Assembly: GCA_022706865.1 (NCBI GenBank)
Contig: JAKJBT010000030.1
Coordinates: 1 to 18,014 of the forward strand
Length of the DNA: 18,014 nucleotides
Origin: Bacillota bacterium
Lineage (GTDB): Bacteria > Bacillota_A > Clostridia > Lutisporales > Lutisporaceae
Direction: 5' to 3'
Shown here: positions 1 to 6,628 of the stretch, in pieces
Position numbering within the stretch: the first letter of the stretch is position 1
Layout of the letters: every line of letters starts with the position of its first letter
Notes under the pieces: generated by a model
Database searches by the model: none
What the model was told of the DNA's origin: nothing
The model's input: the letters and a program-made list of their open reading frames with translations, nothing else
Position numbers and translations under genes: made by a program

Positions 1-87
1 GGAGGTTGGGTTTATGTGCGTCAGGATTTTTACAAGTATCAAGCTCTGATTCTGTCCAAAGCTAATATCGTGCGAGTCGGGATATAA
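1..87 (+). CDS. 3' end of an unidentified gene (partial)
   Basis: Frame 1 is open from the left edge and ends with TAA at 85-87. It gives 28 residues, starting GGWVYVRQDFYKYQ and ending in ANIVRVGI. The codon use and the aromatic and hydrophobic pattern look like a genuine C-terminus. The ATG at 14 in another frame follows a GGAGG, but it closes after 11 codons. I cannot name the family from so short a tail. Confidence 0.45.
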   Translation, partial: GGWVYVRQDFYKYQALILSKANIVRVGI

Positions 88-274
88 GGCTAGTGCTCTG
101 TAGGATGACTACAAATTTATAAATGTGTCACATTCTTCATATTAAGCGCAAAAAAAAATTTCAGTTGTATTCCATAATTGGAAAGATATTTAGCCGTCAT
201 TAGGAAGCTAAAGCCGCTTCTGAAATTATATTAAAGAATAATTAAGGAATAATAATGTTAAAGAGGTGATTACT
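88..274 (+). other. Intergenic region before the lipoprotein gene
   Basis: AT-rich DNA with a run of nine or more A at 150-158 and a weak GGAAGC/GCTTCT hairpin near 204-222. I see no clear promoter; TATATT (226-231) is a possible -10 without a good -35. No RNA gene is evident. Confidence 0.3.
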
Positions 275-1234
275 TTGAATACGATAAAGCCTTTATATAG
301 AGTAATACTTCCAATACTTATTATATTGTCATTATTAAGCTTTACTTCATGTTCCCCCCAGAAGAAGCCGGATTTGGAGAAGGCACAGAAAGAAGCAGAA
401 GAAAAAAAGCCTCCTGATGAATTGGATAAGCTTAAAGACAGCATAAAAAAAGTGGAAAAAGCCCTTGAGGCAATACATGAGGAAAGCAAGAAGCCAATGT
501 TCATGCAGCAGGAAAAAATTGAGAAGCAAGCTTCTGAAGAAGGCAAGAAAAAGGAAGGGGAACAAGGAGGCCAGTCCGGCGGACAAGAAGAAGGAGGAGG
601 CAGCGGCGGCGGCGGTGAAAGCGGCGGCGGACAGCAAAAGGAGCAATCTCAGGCCCCAAAACTCACTCCTGAACAGCTGAAGATGAAGCTTGATCAGGAA
701 CGATACAAAAAGTATGAAGATATAAAGAAGGATGTACTGGAACTGCATAGTGCCTGGAACAGTTACGAAGCAAAAGCAATATCTGATTTTGCAATGCAGA
801 CAACCATTAACGATTTCGAATCGGCACTTAACAACCTGACCAAGACAGTAGAAGCGCAAGATGCCTATCTGAGCCTGCTGGAAATAAATCAACTGTATAA
901 ATACCTGCCGGATTTCTACATGCTCTATGAGTCAAAGGTTCCCCCCGACCTTGACAGGCTTAGGTTCGCAGCGAAGAAAATAATGCTCCTGAGTGAGAAG
1001 CAAAACTTCACCGGTGCAAATGATGTACTCCTGTACTTTGAAAATATATGGATGACAGCCAGGCCAAAGCTCAAAAGTGAAAACGCTGAAATTGTCAGCA
1101 AGTTCGAATTTGCCTTTGCCGATTTAAAAAATGCCGTTATCGCAAAAAATGATATGATTGTTGAAGCAAAATCCGAAGTCCTGCTGAAGCTTGTTGATGA
1201 GATAGAGAAAAAGGCCGAAAAATCCGGCAAATGA
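275..1234 (+). CDS. Predicted lipoprotein with coiled-coil and Gly-rich linker, function unknown
   Basis: I place the start at TTG 275 because AGAGGTGA (262-269) sits 5 nt upstream; the frame is also open from a GTG at 266 inside that ribosome binding site. The product is about 320 residues. It begins with a lipoprotein signal peptide: basic Lys/Arg, a run of Ile/Leu, then SFTSC, with the Cys as probable lipid attachment site, which would tether the protein outside the membrane. A Lys/Glu-rich, coiled-coil-like stretch follows, then a low-complexity Gly/Ser/Gln/Glu linker (about 90-130), then a helical C-terminal domain of about 190 residues that ends in Lys-rich sequence. I recognise no catalytic motif or named family. 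It has its own terminator and stands as a single gene before plsC. A surface-exposed structural or binding role is plausible but is inference. Confidence 0.8.
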   Translation: MNTIKPLYRVILPILIILSLLSFTSCSPQKKPDLEKAQKEAEEKKPPDELDKLKDSIKKVEKALEAIHEESKKPMFMQQEKIEKQASEEGKKKEGEQGGQSGGQEEGGGSGGGGESGGGQQKEQSQAPKLTPEQLKMKLDQERYKKYEDIKKDVLELHSAWNSYEAKAISDFAMQTTINDFESALNNLTKTVEAQDAYLSLLEINQLYKYLPDFYMLYESKVPPDLDRLRFAAKKIMLLSEKQNFTGANDVLLYFENIWMTARPKLKSENAEIVSKFEFAFADLKNAVIAKNDMIVEAKSEVLLKLVDEIEKKAEKSGK

Positions 1235-1270
1235 TAAGAGCCCACTGAAGCAGGGGTTCTTATCATTTTA
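1231..1270 (+). terminator. Intrinsic terminator of the lipoprotein gene
   Basis: ATGATAAGAGCCC (1231-1243) pairs with GGGTTCTTATCAT (1254-1266), a 13-bp stem with one G-U pair, followed by TTTTATATT. The left arm contains the gene's TGA stop codon. The right arm overlaps the likely -35 region of the next promoter. Confidence 0.75.
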
Positions 1271-1302
1271 TATTATATATGATATAATATGCGCATATCA
1301 TA
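1260..1302 (+). promoter_or_regulatory. Extended -10 promoter of plsC with inverted repeat
   Basis: TATG-A-TATAAT (1278-1288) is a full extended -10 element. The -35 at 17 bp spacing is the weaker TTATCA (1260-1265). TATGATAT (1278-1285) and ATATCATA (1295-1302) form a perfect 8-bp inverted repeat around the expected start of transcription, a possible operator. Confidence 0.55.
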
Positions 1303-1358
1303 AATGCCGCTTATTTAATGGTCATCAGACGATTGAGTCTGCGGATAGGGGGTAACAT

Positions 1359-2066
1359 ATGAAATTTTTAAAGCTTATCCTGCCATTGATAAATATTCTG
1401 CCCGAGTCTGTAATCCGCTTACTGGGAAGAATTATCGCCGGTTTTTTACTGTCAAAGTATGCAGAGCTGGAGATCCATGGCAGAGAAATATTGATTGAAA
1501 GAGAAAACAAACCAACAATATATATATCAAATCATCTGAGCAATATTGACGGCGTCGTGCTGAACAGCCTGATGAAAAACAATTCGGCAGCTTTCATGGC
1601 AGGAGTCAAGCTGGAAAAAAATCCTTTCACACGCTTTTTCCTTAAGAGCATAAACCACATACCCATTACTCCGGGCAGCCCCGACAAAAGTGCTTTGAAA
1701 TCTGCCCTGAAGCATCTTGGCTCCGGTGGCTCAATTGTCATTTTCCCCGAGGGTACACGCAGCAGGACGGGCTCCCTTATAAGTGTAAAGAAGGGTTTCA
1801 TTCTCTTGGTAAAACTGGCAAAGGTGCCTGTAGTGCCCATTGCCCTGGAAGGCACTGAAATAGTTCTTCCCATCAACGACAACGACATGGCCGGTGAGAA
1901 GCTCCATAGGGCAAGGGTCACAGTCAAAATTGGAGAGCCTTTTACTCTTCCTGCGAAGAATGAACAACCCGGGGATGAAGATTGGGAAGAAATATGCGCG
2001 ACCTACTCTATGAAAAAAATCGCGGCTATGCTGGAGCCAAAATACAGAGGAGTTTATGGAAATTAA
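1359..2066 (+). CDS. plsC: 1-acyl-sn-glycerol-3-phosphate acyltransferase (PlsC family)
   Basis: The product transfers an acyl chain to the sn-2 position of lysophosphatidic acid, giving phosphatidic acid for membrane phospholipids, at the inner face of the membrane. The 235 residues are usual for the family. The catalytic HX4D motif is seen as NHLSNIDG, and the acceptor-binding motif as FPEGTRSRTGSL, with VVPIALEGTE further on. A hydrophobic N-terminal stretch (roughly 1-30) fits a membrane-associated helix. The ATG at 1359 follows ATAGGGGGT. It is a monocistronic gene, with its own extended -10 promoter upstream. Its TAA overlaps the stop codon of the convergent DsrE-like gene. The family assignment is secure; the exact acyl acceptor is inferred. 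Confidence 0.92.
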   Translation: MKFLKLILPLINILPESVIRLLGRIIAGFLLSKYAELEIHGREILIERENKPTIYISNHLSNIDGVVLNSLMKNNSAAFMAGVKLEKNPFTRFFLKSINHIPITPGSPDKSALKSALKHLGSGGSIVIFPEGTRSRTGSLISVKKGFILLVKLAKVPVVPIALEGTEIVLPINDNDMAGEKLHRARVTVKIGEPFTLPAKNEQPGDEDWEEICATYSMKKIAAMLEPKYRGVYGN

Positions 2067-2533
2067 ATAAACAAGTTAACATTTGCCTCATCCGCTTCTC
2101 CCAGGTATGTGGCAACCCCTGCATATTCCACTCCGTCAATCAGTTCCTCAGGCTTAATACCCATTACATCCATGGACATGGTACAGGCTATGAACTTCAC
2201 ACCCAAGTCCTGTGCACTTTCGATAAGCTCAGGCAGGCTGCTCACTCTCTTCTTCCTCATTATGCCCTTCATCATTAATGTGCCCATACCGCCCATATTC
2301 ATCTTTGAGAGCCCAAGCTTGTCAGCTCCCCTGGGCATCATAAAGCCGAACATTTTTTCCATAAAGGACTTCCTGACTTTAATCTTCTGTGCCTTTCTCA
2401 AAATGTTCAGGCCCCAGAATGTGAAAAACATCGTCACCTCATCACCCATAGCAGCAGCTCCGTTGGCAATTATAAGCCCTGCCATAGCTTTATCCAGATC
2501 CCCGCTGAACATTATCATTGTTTTCCTGCTCAT
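2063..2533 (-). CDS. DsrE/DsrF/DrsH-like sulfur-handling protein
   Basis: This 156-residue protein fits the DsrE2 type of the DsrE/F/H superfamily, small proteins that carry sulfane sulfur on a cysteine. It shows the typical start KTMIMFSGDLDKAMAGLIIANGAA, the signature KFIACTMSMDVMGI with its single conserved Cys at 117, and the ending GVATYLGEADEANVNLFI. The middle (58-92) is remarkably Met-rich, about ten Met in 35 residues. It is the last gene of the arsR-reductase-tusA-dsrE operon, 9 nt after the TusA-like gene, with AAGGT as a modest ribosome binding site. In related Firmicutes this domain is often fused to the C-terminus of the CoA-disulfide reductase, which supports a shared pathway. 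The partner in sulfur transfer is inferred. Confidence 0.85.
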   Translation of the reverse strand: MSRKTMIMFSGDLDKAMAGLIIANGAAAMGDEVTMFFTFWGLNILRKAQKIKVRKSFMEKMFGFMMPRGADKLGLSKMNMGGMGTLMMKGIMRKKRVSSLPELIESAQDLGVKFIACTMSMDVMGIKPEELIDGVEYAGVATYLGEADEANVNLFI

Positions 2534-2542
2534 AATTGTACC

Positions 2543-2767
2543 TTACCCTTTCCGTATCACTGCTTTGATTATTCCATTCTCTTCAGAAAGACTTACCAGC
2601 TCATTATTGGTCTTTCTGCACCAGGCCGCAATATCTTTCTTAAAAGCCATGTCCGTAACCTCTATTGTAATCAAATCGCCGCTTTCAGATACCTTTGCGA
2701 CCTTGAAAAGCTCAACTACGGGTCCGGGGCATTGAAGCCCTCTTGCATTAATGTATTTTTCAGCCAT
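2543..2767 (-). CDS. TusA-like sulfur carrier protein
   Basis: A 74-residue protein of the TusA/SirA/YeeD family, which accepts and passes on sulfane sulfur as a cysteine persulfide. The family motif is present as RGLQCPGP, with the acceptor Cys at residue 13, followed by the expected helix PVVELFKVAK. Its length is normal for the family. The ATG is preceded by GGAGGAGAT. It lies 14 nt downstream of the rhodanese-containing reductase and 9 nt upstream of the DsrE-like gene, so sulfur could be relayed from rhodanese to TusA to DsrE. It is more likely dedicated to this pathway than to tRNA 2-thiolation, because no tus or mnm genes are nearby. Confidence 0.9.
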   Translation of the reverse strand: MAEKYINARGLQCPGPVVELFKVAKVSESGDLITIEVTDMAFKKDIAAWCRKTNNELVSLSEENGIIKAVIRKG

Positions 2768-2781
2768 TTGTATCTCCTCCT

Positions 2782-4461
2782 TTATACTAACTTATACGGA
2801 TAAGCGCAGATTCCACCTTCCAGAATCCTTAAGTTTGTAAATCCCAGCTTCTTCAGCTTCAGATATGACAGATATGCTCTTCTGCCTACCTTGCATACCA
2901 GAATTATTGTTTCTTTGCTTTTATCAATCTCGTCTATCCTGGCTTCAAGTTCATTCATGGGAATATTTCTTGAACCGGGAATTGCGGATATGAAGAATTC
3001 CTCCTCTTCCCTCACATCAAGCACATTGATGCCGCCTTTCTCAAGTATGTCCGGCATAACCGGAGCTTTAACGGACTCCATCCTTTTATTCAGCTTATTC
3101 AGCAGGACATTGGCAGACAGAATTGTCGAACCAACTGCCATAGAAAAAGGCGGTGCGTAAGCAAGATCCAGCTTTGCCAAGTCTTCTGCCCTTGCTCCCA
3201 TGGTTATTGCCGCAGCAATAGTATCTATGGGCTTATCAACTACACCCTCTCCTACTATCTGTGCTCCAAGTACCTTATGTGTGCTTTTTTCCACTACAAG
3301 CTTTGTATTAATCAGCCTATAACCCGGGAAATAATGAGCTTTATCGTTTGACGGAACAAGTACCGTTTCAACTTCATAGCTTTCCTTTAGAGCATCTTTT
3401 TCCGAAAGCCCTGTCTTTGCAGCGTTAACTTCAAACAACCTGACAATCGTTGTTCCAAGTACTCCCTCCAGGCTTTCCTTCAAAGCTTCCTCCTGCTTCT
3501 CAAGTGCCGCATTATGCCCTGCTATCCTTCCGGTTTTGTTTGCAGTAGAACCCATAGGGTACCATGCGGGCTTTCCGGTAATCAGATTCGTATTCTCAGC
3601 ACAGTCACCCGCCGCATATATATCCTCAATATTTGTTTCCATATATTTGTTTACCTTGATTGCCCCCGTCACACCCGTCTCTATGCCTGCTTCAACGGCA
3701 ATACCTGTATTTGGCCTTACTCCGATTGACAATATTACCATATCGGCCTCTAAATCCCCTGCTGAGGTTTTTACAGTGGTGACTTTCCCATCACTGCCCT
3801 CAAAGCCGGTGACTTTTTCTCCGGTCAGTATTCTGACTCCCCGGTCTATCATGTGGTTCTGTGCATATAACGCCATCTCTTCATCAAAAGGAGGCAGTAT
3901 ATGAGGCACAAGCTCAACTATAGTAACATCCATGCCCCTGTTTCTCAGGTTCTCGGCCGTCTCCAGGCCTATAAAGCCTCCGCCGACTATTACTGCCTTT
4001 TTTGCGGCTCCTGAGTCAAGCAGTTCTCTTATTGCAAATGCGTCGGATACGCTCCTGAGTGTGAATATGTTGGCAAGATTTATGTTTTCCAGGGGTGGTA
4101 TAATCGGGGAGGCTCCGGTGGCTATTATCAGTTTGTCATAGGAGTACTCCCTTATATCCCCGCTTTTCAGGTCTTCGACAATGACTTTTTTCCCGGATGC
4201 GTCTATCTTCTTTGCTTCATGCTCAGTAAATATGTCTATTCCCTGCTCACTTTTAAAATCCTCGATAGACCTGACAAGCAGCTCCTGCTTATCCCTGATG
4301 ATTCCGCCTATATAATATGGCAGGCCGCATCCGGCATAAGAAATATATCTTTCTTTAGTAAAAACCTTAACCTCCAAATCAGGATTGTCCCTCTTTGCCT
4401 TTGAAGCCGCCTTTGTACCTGCTGCAACTGCACCTATAACAATTAATTTCTTGTTAGCCAT
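2782..4461 (-). CDS. CoA-disulfide / persulfide reductase with C-terminal rhodanese domain
   Basis: A 559-residue FAD flavoprotein of the pyridine nucleotide-disulfide oxidoreductase group, fused to a rhodanese. It begins with the FAD-binding Rossmann motif (VIGAVAAGTKAA). The single redox Cys45 lies in SYAGCGLPYY, the hallmark of CoA-disulfide reductases. A second nucleotide-binding motif (VIVGGGFIGLETAE) and the FAD motif YAAGDCAE follow. The rhodanese part (about 460-559) has LDVREEEEF and the active loop CKVGRR with Cys523. Relatives reduce CoA-disulfide, CoA-persulfide or polysulfide with NAD(P)H. The ATG follows a GGGGG ribosome binding site, 17 nt after arsR. Fused forms in other Firmicutes carry TusA and DsrE domains on the same chain; here these are the next two genes. 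The physiological substrate, CoA-disulfide or persulfide, cannot be decided from sequence. Confidence 0.92.
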   Translation of the reverse strand: MANKKLIVIGAVAAGTKAASKAKRDNPDLEVKVFTKERYISYAGCGLPYYIGGIIRDKQELLVRSIEDFKSEQGIDIFTEHEAKKIDASGKKVIVEDLKSGDIREYSYDKLIIATGASPIIPPLENINLANIFTLRSVSDAFAIRELLDSGAAKKAVIVGGGFIGLETAENLRNRGMDVTIVELVPHILPPFDEEMALYAQNHMIDRGVRILTGEKVTGFEGSDGKVTTVKTSAGDLEADMVILSIGVRPNTGIAVEAGIETGVTGAIKVNKYMETNIEDIYAAGDCAENTNLITGKPAWYPMGSTANKTGRIAGHNAALEKQEEALKESLEGVLGTTIVRLFEVNAAKTGLSEKDALKESYEVETVLVPSNDKAHYFPGYRLINTKLVVEKSTHKVLGAQIVGEGVVDKPIDTIAAAITMGARAEDLAKLDLAYAPPFSMAVGSTILSANVLLNKLNKRMESVKAPVMPDILEKGGINVLDVREEEEFFISAIPGSRNIPMNELEARIDEIDKSKETIILVCKVGRRAYLSYLKLKKLGFTNLRILEGGICAYPYKLV

Positions 4462-4478
4462 AATTTACCCCCTATAAA

Positions 4479-4751
4479 TTAATCAAATAATGCATTGATG
4501 ATTTTTTTCACATCTTCATTTACTACACTATAGGTTATTTCCAGTCCGTTCCTTTCTCCCTTTATTATTCCCTTTGCCCTCAAAACGCCCAGATGCTGGG
4601 ATACAGTAGACTGCGGAAGCTCCAGGCATTCCTGCATATGTGTTACGTTGCACTTTTTGTCCATAAGCCCCTTTATAATGCATATCCTTACAGGATGAGC
4701 CATGGATTTCAATATTTCTGCAATACCTTCATACTTTTTTACATCTTCCAT
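4479..4751 (-). CDS. ArsR-family repressor, possible persulfide or metal sensor
   Basis: A 90-residue winged-helix protein of the ArsR/SmtB type and the first gene of the sulfur operon. The recognition region QSTVSQHLGVLRAKGII, the early SMAHPVRICIIKGL and the wing ERNGLEITYSV are typical. Cysteines are at 24, 34 and 42. The last two flank the segment before the recognition helix (KKCNVTHMQECLEL), where metal-sensing ArsR proteins have ELCVCDL, but the spacing of seven residues is wrong for that metal site. A dithiol or persulfide sensor of the BigR/SqrR kind is therefore attractive, given the sulfane-sulfur genes downstream. That is inference. The ATG follows GGAGGTG. It probably represses its own operon through the AATAT repeats in the promoter. 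Confidence 0.9.
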   Translation of the reverse strand: MEDVKKYEGIAEILKSMAHPVRICIIKGLMDKKCNVTHMQECLELPQSTVSQHLGVLRAKGIIKGERNGLEITYSVVNEDVKKIINALFD

Positions 4752-4772
4752 TGAATCACCTCCGCCAGTATT

Positions 4773-4812
4773 AATATATTCTAATATTACGATATTGTGA
4801 TATTGTTGTCAA
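4773..4812 (-). promoter_or_regulatory. Sigma-A promoter of the arsR-reductase operon with repeated operator
   Basis: On the minus strand TTGACA (4812-4807), a 17-bp spacer and TAATAT (4789-4784) make a near-ideal promoter. Transcription would start about 25 nt before the arsR ATG. Spacer and -10 lie in four tandem 8-bp units, AATATCAC, AATATCGT, AATATTAG and AATATATT (4804-4773). The middle two contain the inverted repeat AATAT-CGTA-ATATT. AT-rich AATAT half-sites are usual for ArsR proteins, so this is the likely autoregulatory site. Confidence 0.75.
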
Positions 4813-4911
4813 GCTTAAGCCGTCTTTTTAATAAATTCCTCATGTCTTTTCTATATTTTTCCGATATATATATCATAAGGATGTAAATTTATTTACCAAG
4901 GAGGGTTTATC

Positions 4912-5484
4912 ATGATTAACAGCATAAAAGGAAGCACTACAGTCAATCAAAATTACGAAGCAAAAGGAAAACAAGACAATAGGCATGCCGAGAATACCAA
5001 CACAAAAGAAGAACAAGCAGTAATTCTGGATCTAAGCAAGCCTGCCGAAAAAAGTGCCGCATACAGCAAGCCCGCAGCAAAAAAAATAGACACAGATGAG
5101 ATTAACAGGCTTTGGAAGGAATCGCAAAAGTCTTACGAAACATTGCGAAAGCTTGTTGAAAAACTCATATCAAAGCAAGGTAAAAAGCTGGGAGATTTAC
5201 TGGAAGGAAAAGATGTCCTGCTTATAGATGAGGAGACAAGAGCTGCAGCCGCACAGGCAGTTTCTGAGGATGGAGAATTAGGAGTAAAGGCTGTCAGCGA
5301 AAGAATAGTTGCCTTTGCAAAGGCAGTTTCCGGCGATGACAAAAGCAAGATTGGCGAGTTAAAAAATGCTATTATCCAAGGCTTCAAGGAAGCGGAGAAA
5401 GTTCTTGGGGGTAAGCTGCCGGACATTTCTCAAAGAACCTATGATGAGGTCATGAGGCAGCTTGATGAATGGGAACAAAGCTAA
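4912..5484 (+). CDS. Orphan helical protein, function unknown
   Basis: A soluble 190-residue protein with no signal peptide or membrane segment. The first 60 residues are polar and rich in Asn, Lys and Ala, so probably disordered. The rest is helical: a Lys-rich helix (LVEKLISKQGKKLGDLL), an Ala/Glu-rich region (TRAAAAQAVSEDGELGVKAV), then an ending GGKLPDISQRTYDEVMRQLDEW. Clostridial proteins of unknown function with a similar ending (LPDIS..TYD.VM..LDEW) are familiar to me, but I cannot name the family with certainty. The ATG follows AAGGAGG at good spacing. It is monocistronic, flanked by the divergent arsR operon and a shared terminator. Confidence 0.8.
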   Translation: MINSIKGSTTVNQNYEAKGKQDNRHAENTNTKEEQAVILDLSKPAEKSAAYSKPAAKKIDTDEINRLWKESQKSYETLRKLVEKLISKQGKKLGDLLEGKDVLLIDEETRAAAAQAVSEDGELGVKAVSERIVAFAKAVSGDDKSKIGELKNAIIQGFKEAEKVLGGKLPDISQRTYDEVMRQLDEWEQS

Positions 5485-5490
5485 TAAAAT

Positions 5491-5536
5491 ATACCCGGTT
5501 GAGGTAATAGTCACCCCGACCGGGTAAAATTTTTTA
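5491..5536. terminator. Bidirectional terminator between convergent genes
   Basis: TACCCGGT (5492-5499) pairs with ACCGGGTA (5519-5526). AAAATTTTTT follows on the plus strand and TATTTTATTAG on the minus strand. It can end both the orphan gene (stop 5484) and the membrane protein gene (stop 5534). Confidence 0.75.
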
Positions 5537-6334
5537 TCTGTTTTTACGACGCTTCACTATAAGAAAATATCCCAAGGCAATTCCAACCACAAACACGGCC
5601 ATAGGAGTTATAAAGGCTTTAAAGGGATTACCGGAAATAAAAATTGAAGTAGGTCCATCAGAGCCACCGATTATCCCTATAGAAGAGTTAATTTCAGTTT
5701 CACTTATATCTTCCGGTATACCGGTTGTATCTGGGGTCACAGTGTCTTCCCCCTCCCCTTCTTCTCCGGCAAAAATAACTGTCTGATCCTTACCGGCATA
5801 TACTGTTTTGGTATTTCCATCGAAAGAAAACTCAGTAATTTTCCCATCGCTGTTTACGAAGGCTTTAATAGCGGCAGCTTCCATCTGTGACCATACATCA
5901 TGGTCTTCAGGCAAGACCACCGATAAATTTTTATAGTCCGGGCCATCTACCTTATATGCTCCCCAGGCAATTTTAAAATCCGCGCCATGCTTCATGAGTG
6001 ACAAAAGCACATAGTCCCCGACTGCAGGACTGTTTAGGCTGCTGCCCTCCTCATTGTCAAACAAGTTGTAACTAAAGGAGGGTACTATCTTTGCTTCAAC
6101 AAGCTTTAACTGCTTTTTGGCAGAGGATACATTCAGATCCTTGCCACTGATAATACTTTTTTCCACCCGGACTTTTACAGCATTTTCATCAACGCTTATA
6201 ATTTCACCAATAACTAATGCATCATGATCATTATGCATAAATCGGTAAAGAGCATCTGCGGCATATACGCCGATAGGTAAAACTAATATCACAAGCAGTA
6301 TTAATAAAATCTTCAAATTTCTTAGAATTCTCAT
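5534..6334 (-). CDS. Membrane-anchored extracytoplasmic protein with GIIGGSDGPT motif
   Basis: I start this at ATG 6334 because AGGAGAG lies 9 nt upstream; the frame is open 12 codons further, to 6370, without a better site. The 266-residue product has a signal peptide (RILRNLKILLILLVILVLP, likely cut after VYA). An extracytoplasmic domain follows, with a beta-rich part (ALVIGEIISVDENAVKVRVE) and two PAVGDYVLLSL/KIAWGAYKVDG stretches. Next come an acidic Glu/Thr/Pro linker and, at 217-235, SSIGIIGGSDGPTSIFISG. A transmembrane helix (about 240-260) and a KRRKNR stop-transfer end complete it. The GIIGGxDGPT segment matches the conserved motif of beta subunits of Na+-translocating decarboxylases, but the rest of that multi-helix subunit is absent, so no pump function is implied. 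Function unknown. Confidence 0.8.
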   Translation of the reverse strand: MRILRNLKILLILLVILVLPIGVYAADALYRFMHNDHDALVIGEIISVDENAVKVRVEKSIISGKDLNVSSAKKQLKLVEAKIVPSFSYNLFDNEEGSSLNSPAVGDYVLLSLMKHGADFKIAWGAYKVDGPDYKNLSVVLPEDHDVWSQMEAAAIKAFVNSDGKITEFSFDGNTKTVYAGKDQTVIFAGEEGEGEDTVTPDTTGIPEDISETEINSSIGIIGGSDGPTSIFISGNPFKAFITPMAVFVVGIALGYFLIVKRRKNR

Positions 6335-6569
6335 ATTAATAGTCTCTCCTATACCCATATGGGAAAACATGCTTTTAAAAAATAATATGCCAGCGGGTTT
6401 TCTTTAATCAAAACTGCCTTTCGATTATTCTCTGCAGCCCGAAACACTGAGTCGCATCTGATACTGCTATTTCATAAGGTATTAAACAATCTAATATATG
6501 ATTTCAGCATTCTTAGCTGTTTGCACATCCGGACTATATAATTATATCACAATATACACTCATGCTACG
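6335..6569 (-). promoter_or_regulatory. Upstream region of the GIIGGSDGPT gene with extended -10 promoter
   Basis: The minus strand has TGTG-A-TATAAT (6554-6544), a perfect extended -10 element, but no good -35 at 17 bp. Transcription from it would leave an untranslated leader of about 200 nt before the ATG at 6334. The leader contains CTGC..GCAG and GGG..CCC pairings. I could not match it to a known riboswitch class. Confidence 0.35.
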
Positions 6570-6628
6570 CAAAAATGGGAAATGGATAGGCGTCATATAT
6601 AAAGACTACGATTGCCTATCCATTTCCC
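6570..6628 (-). terminator. Strong intrinsic terminator of the candidate RNA
   Basis: Read on the minus strand, GGGAAATGGATAGGC (6628-6614) and GCCTATCCATTTCCC (6591-6577) form a perfect 15-bp stem with a 22-nt loop. ATTTTTGCG follows, with five T at 6575-6571. There is no comparable T-run on the plus side, so it works in the minus direction. Confidence 0.75.

Noticed and set aside
347..892. Long open frame on the minus strand of the lipoprotein gene
   Set aside because: It is a mirror of the Glu/Lys/Gly-rich coding strand, giving Phe/Leu-rich nonsense without a ribosome binding site.
2109..2735. 208-codon open frame on the plus strand across the DsrE and TusA genes
   Set aside because: It is antisense to two well-recognised genes and has no family resemblance.
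4841..4867. Possible sigma-D promoter (CCGATAT) before the orphan gene
   Set aside because: The -10 resembles GCCGATAT but the expected TAAA at 15 bp upstream is CATG.
6371..6545. Riboswitch in the leader of the GIIGGSDGPT gene
   Set aside because: I checked for cobalamin, glycine, c-di-GMP, SAM, lysine, TPP and c-di-AMP signatures by eye and found none.
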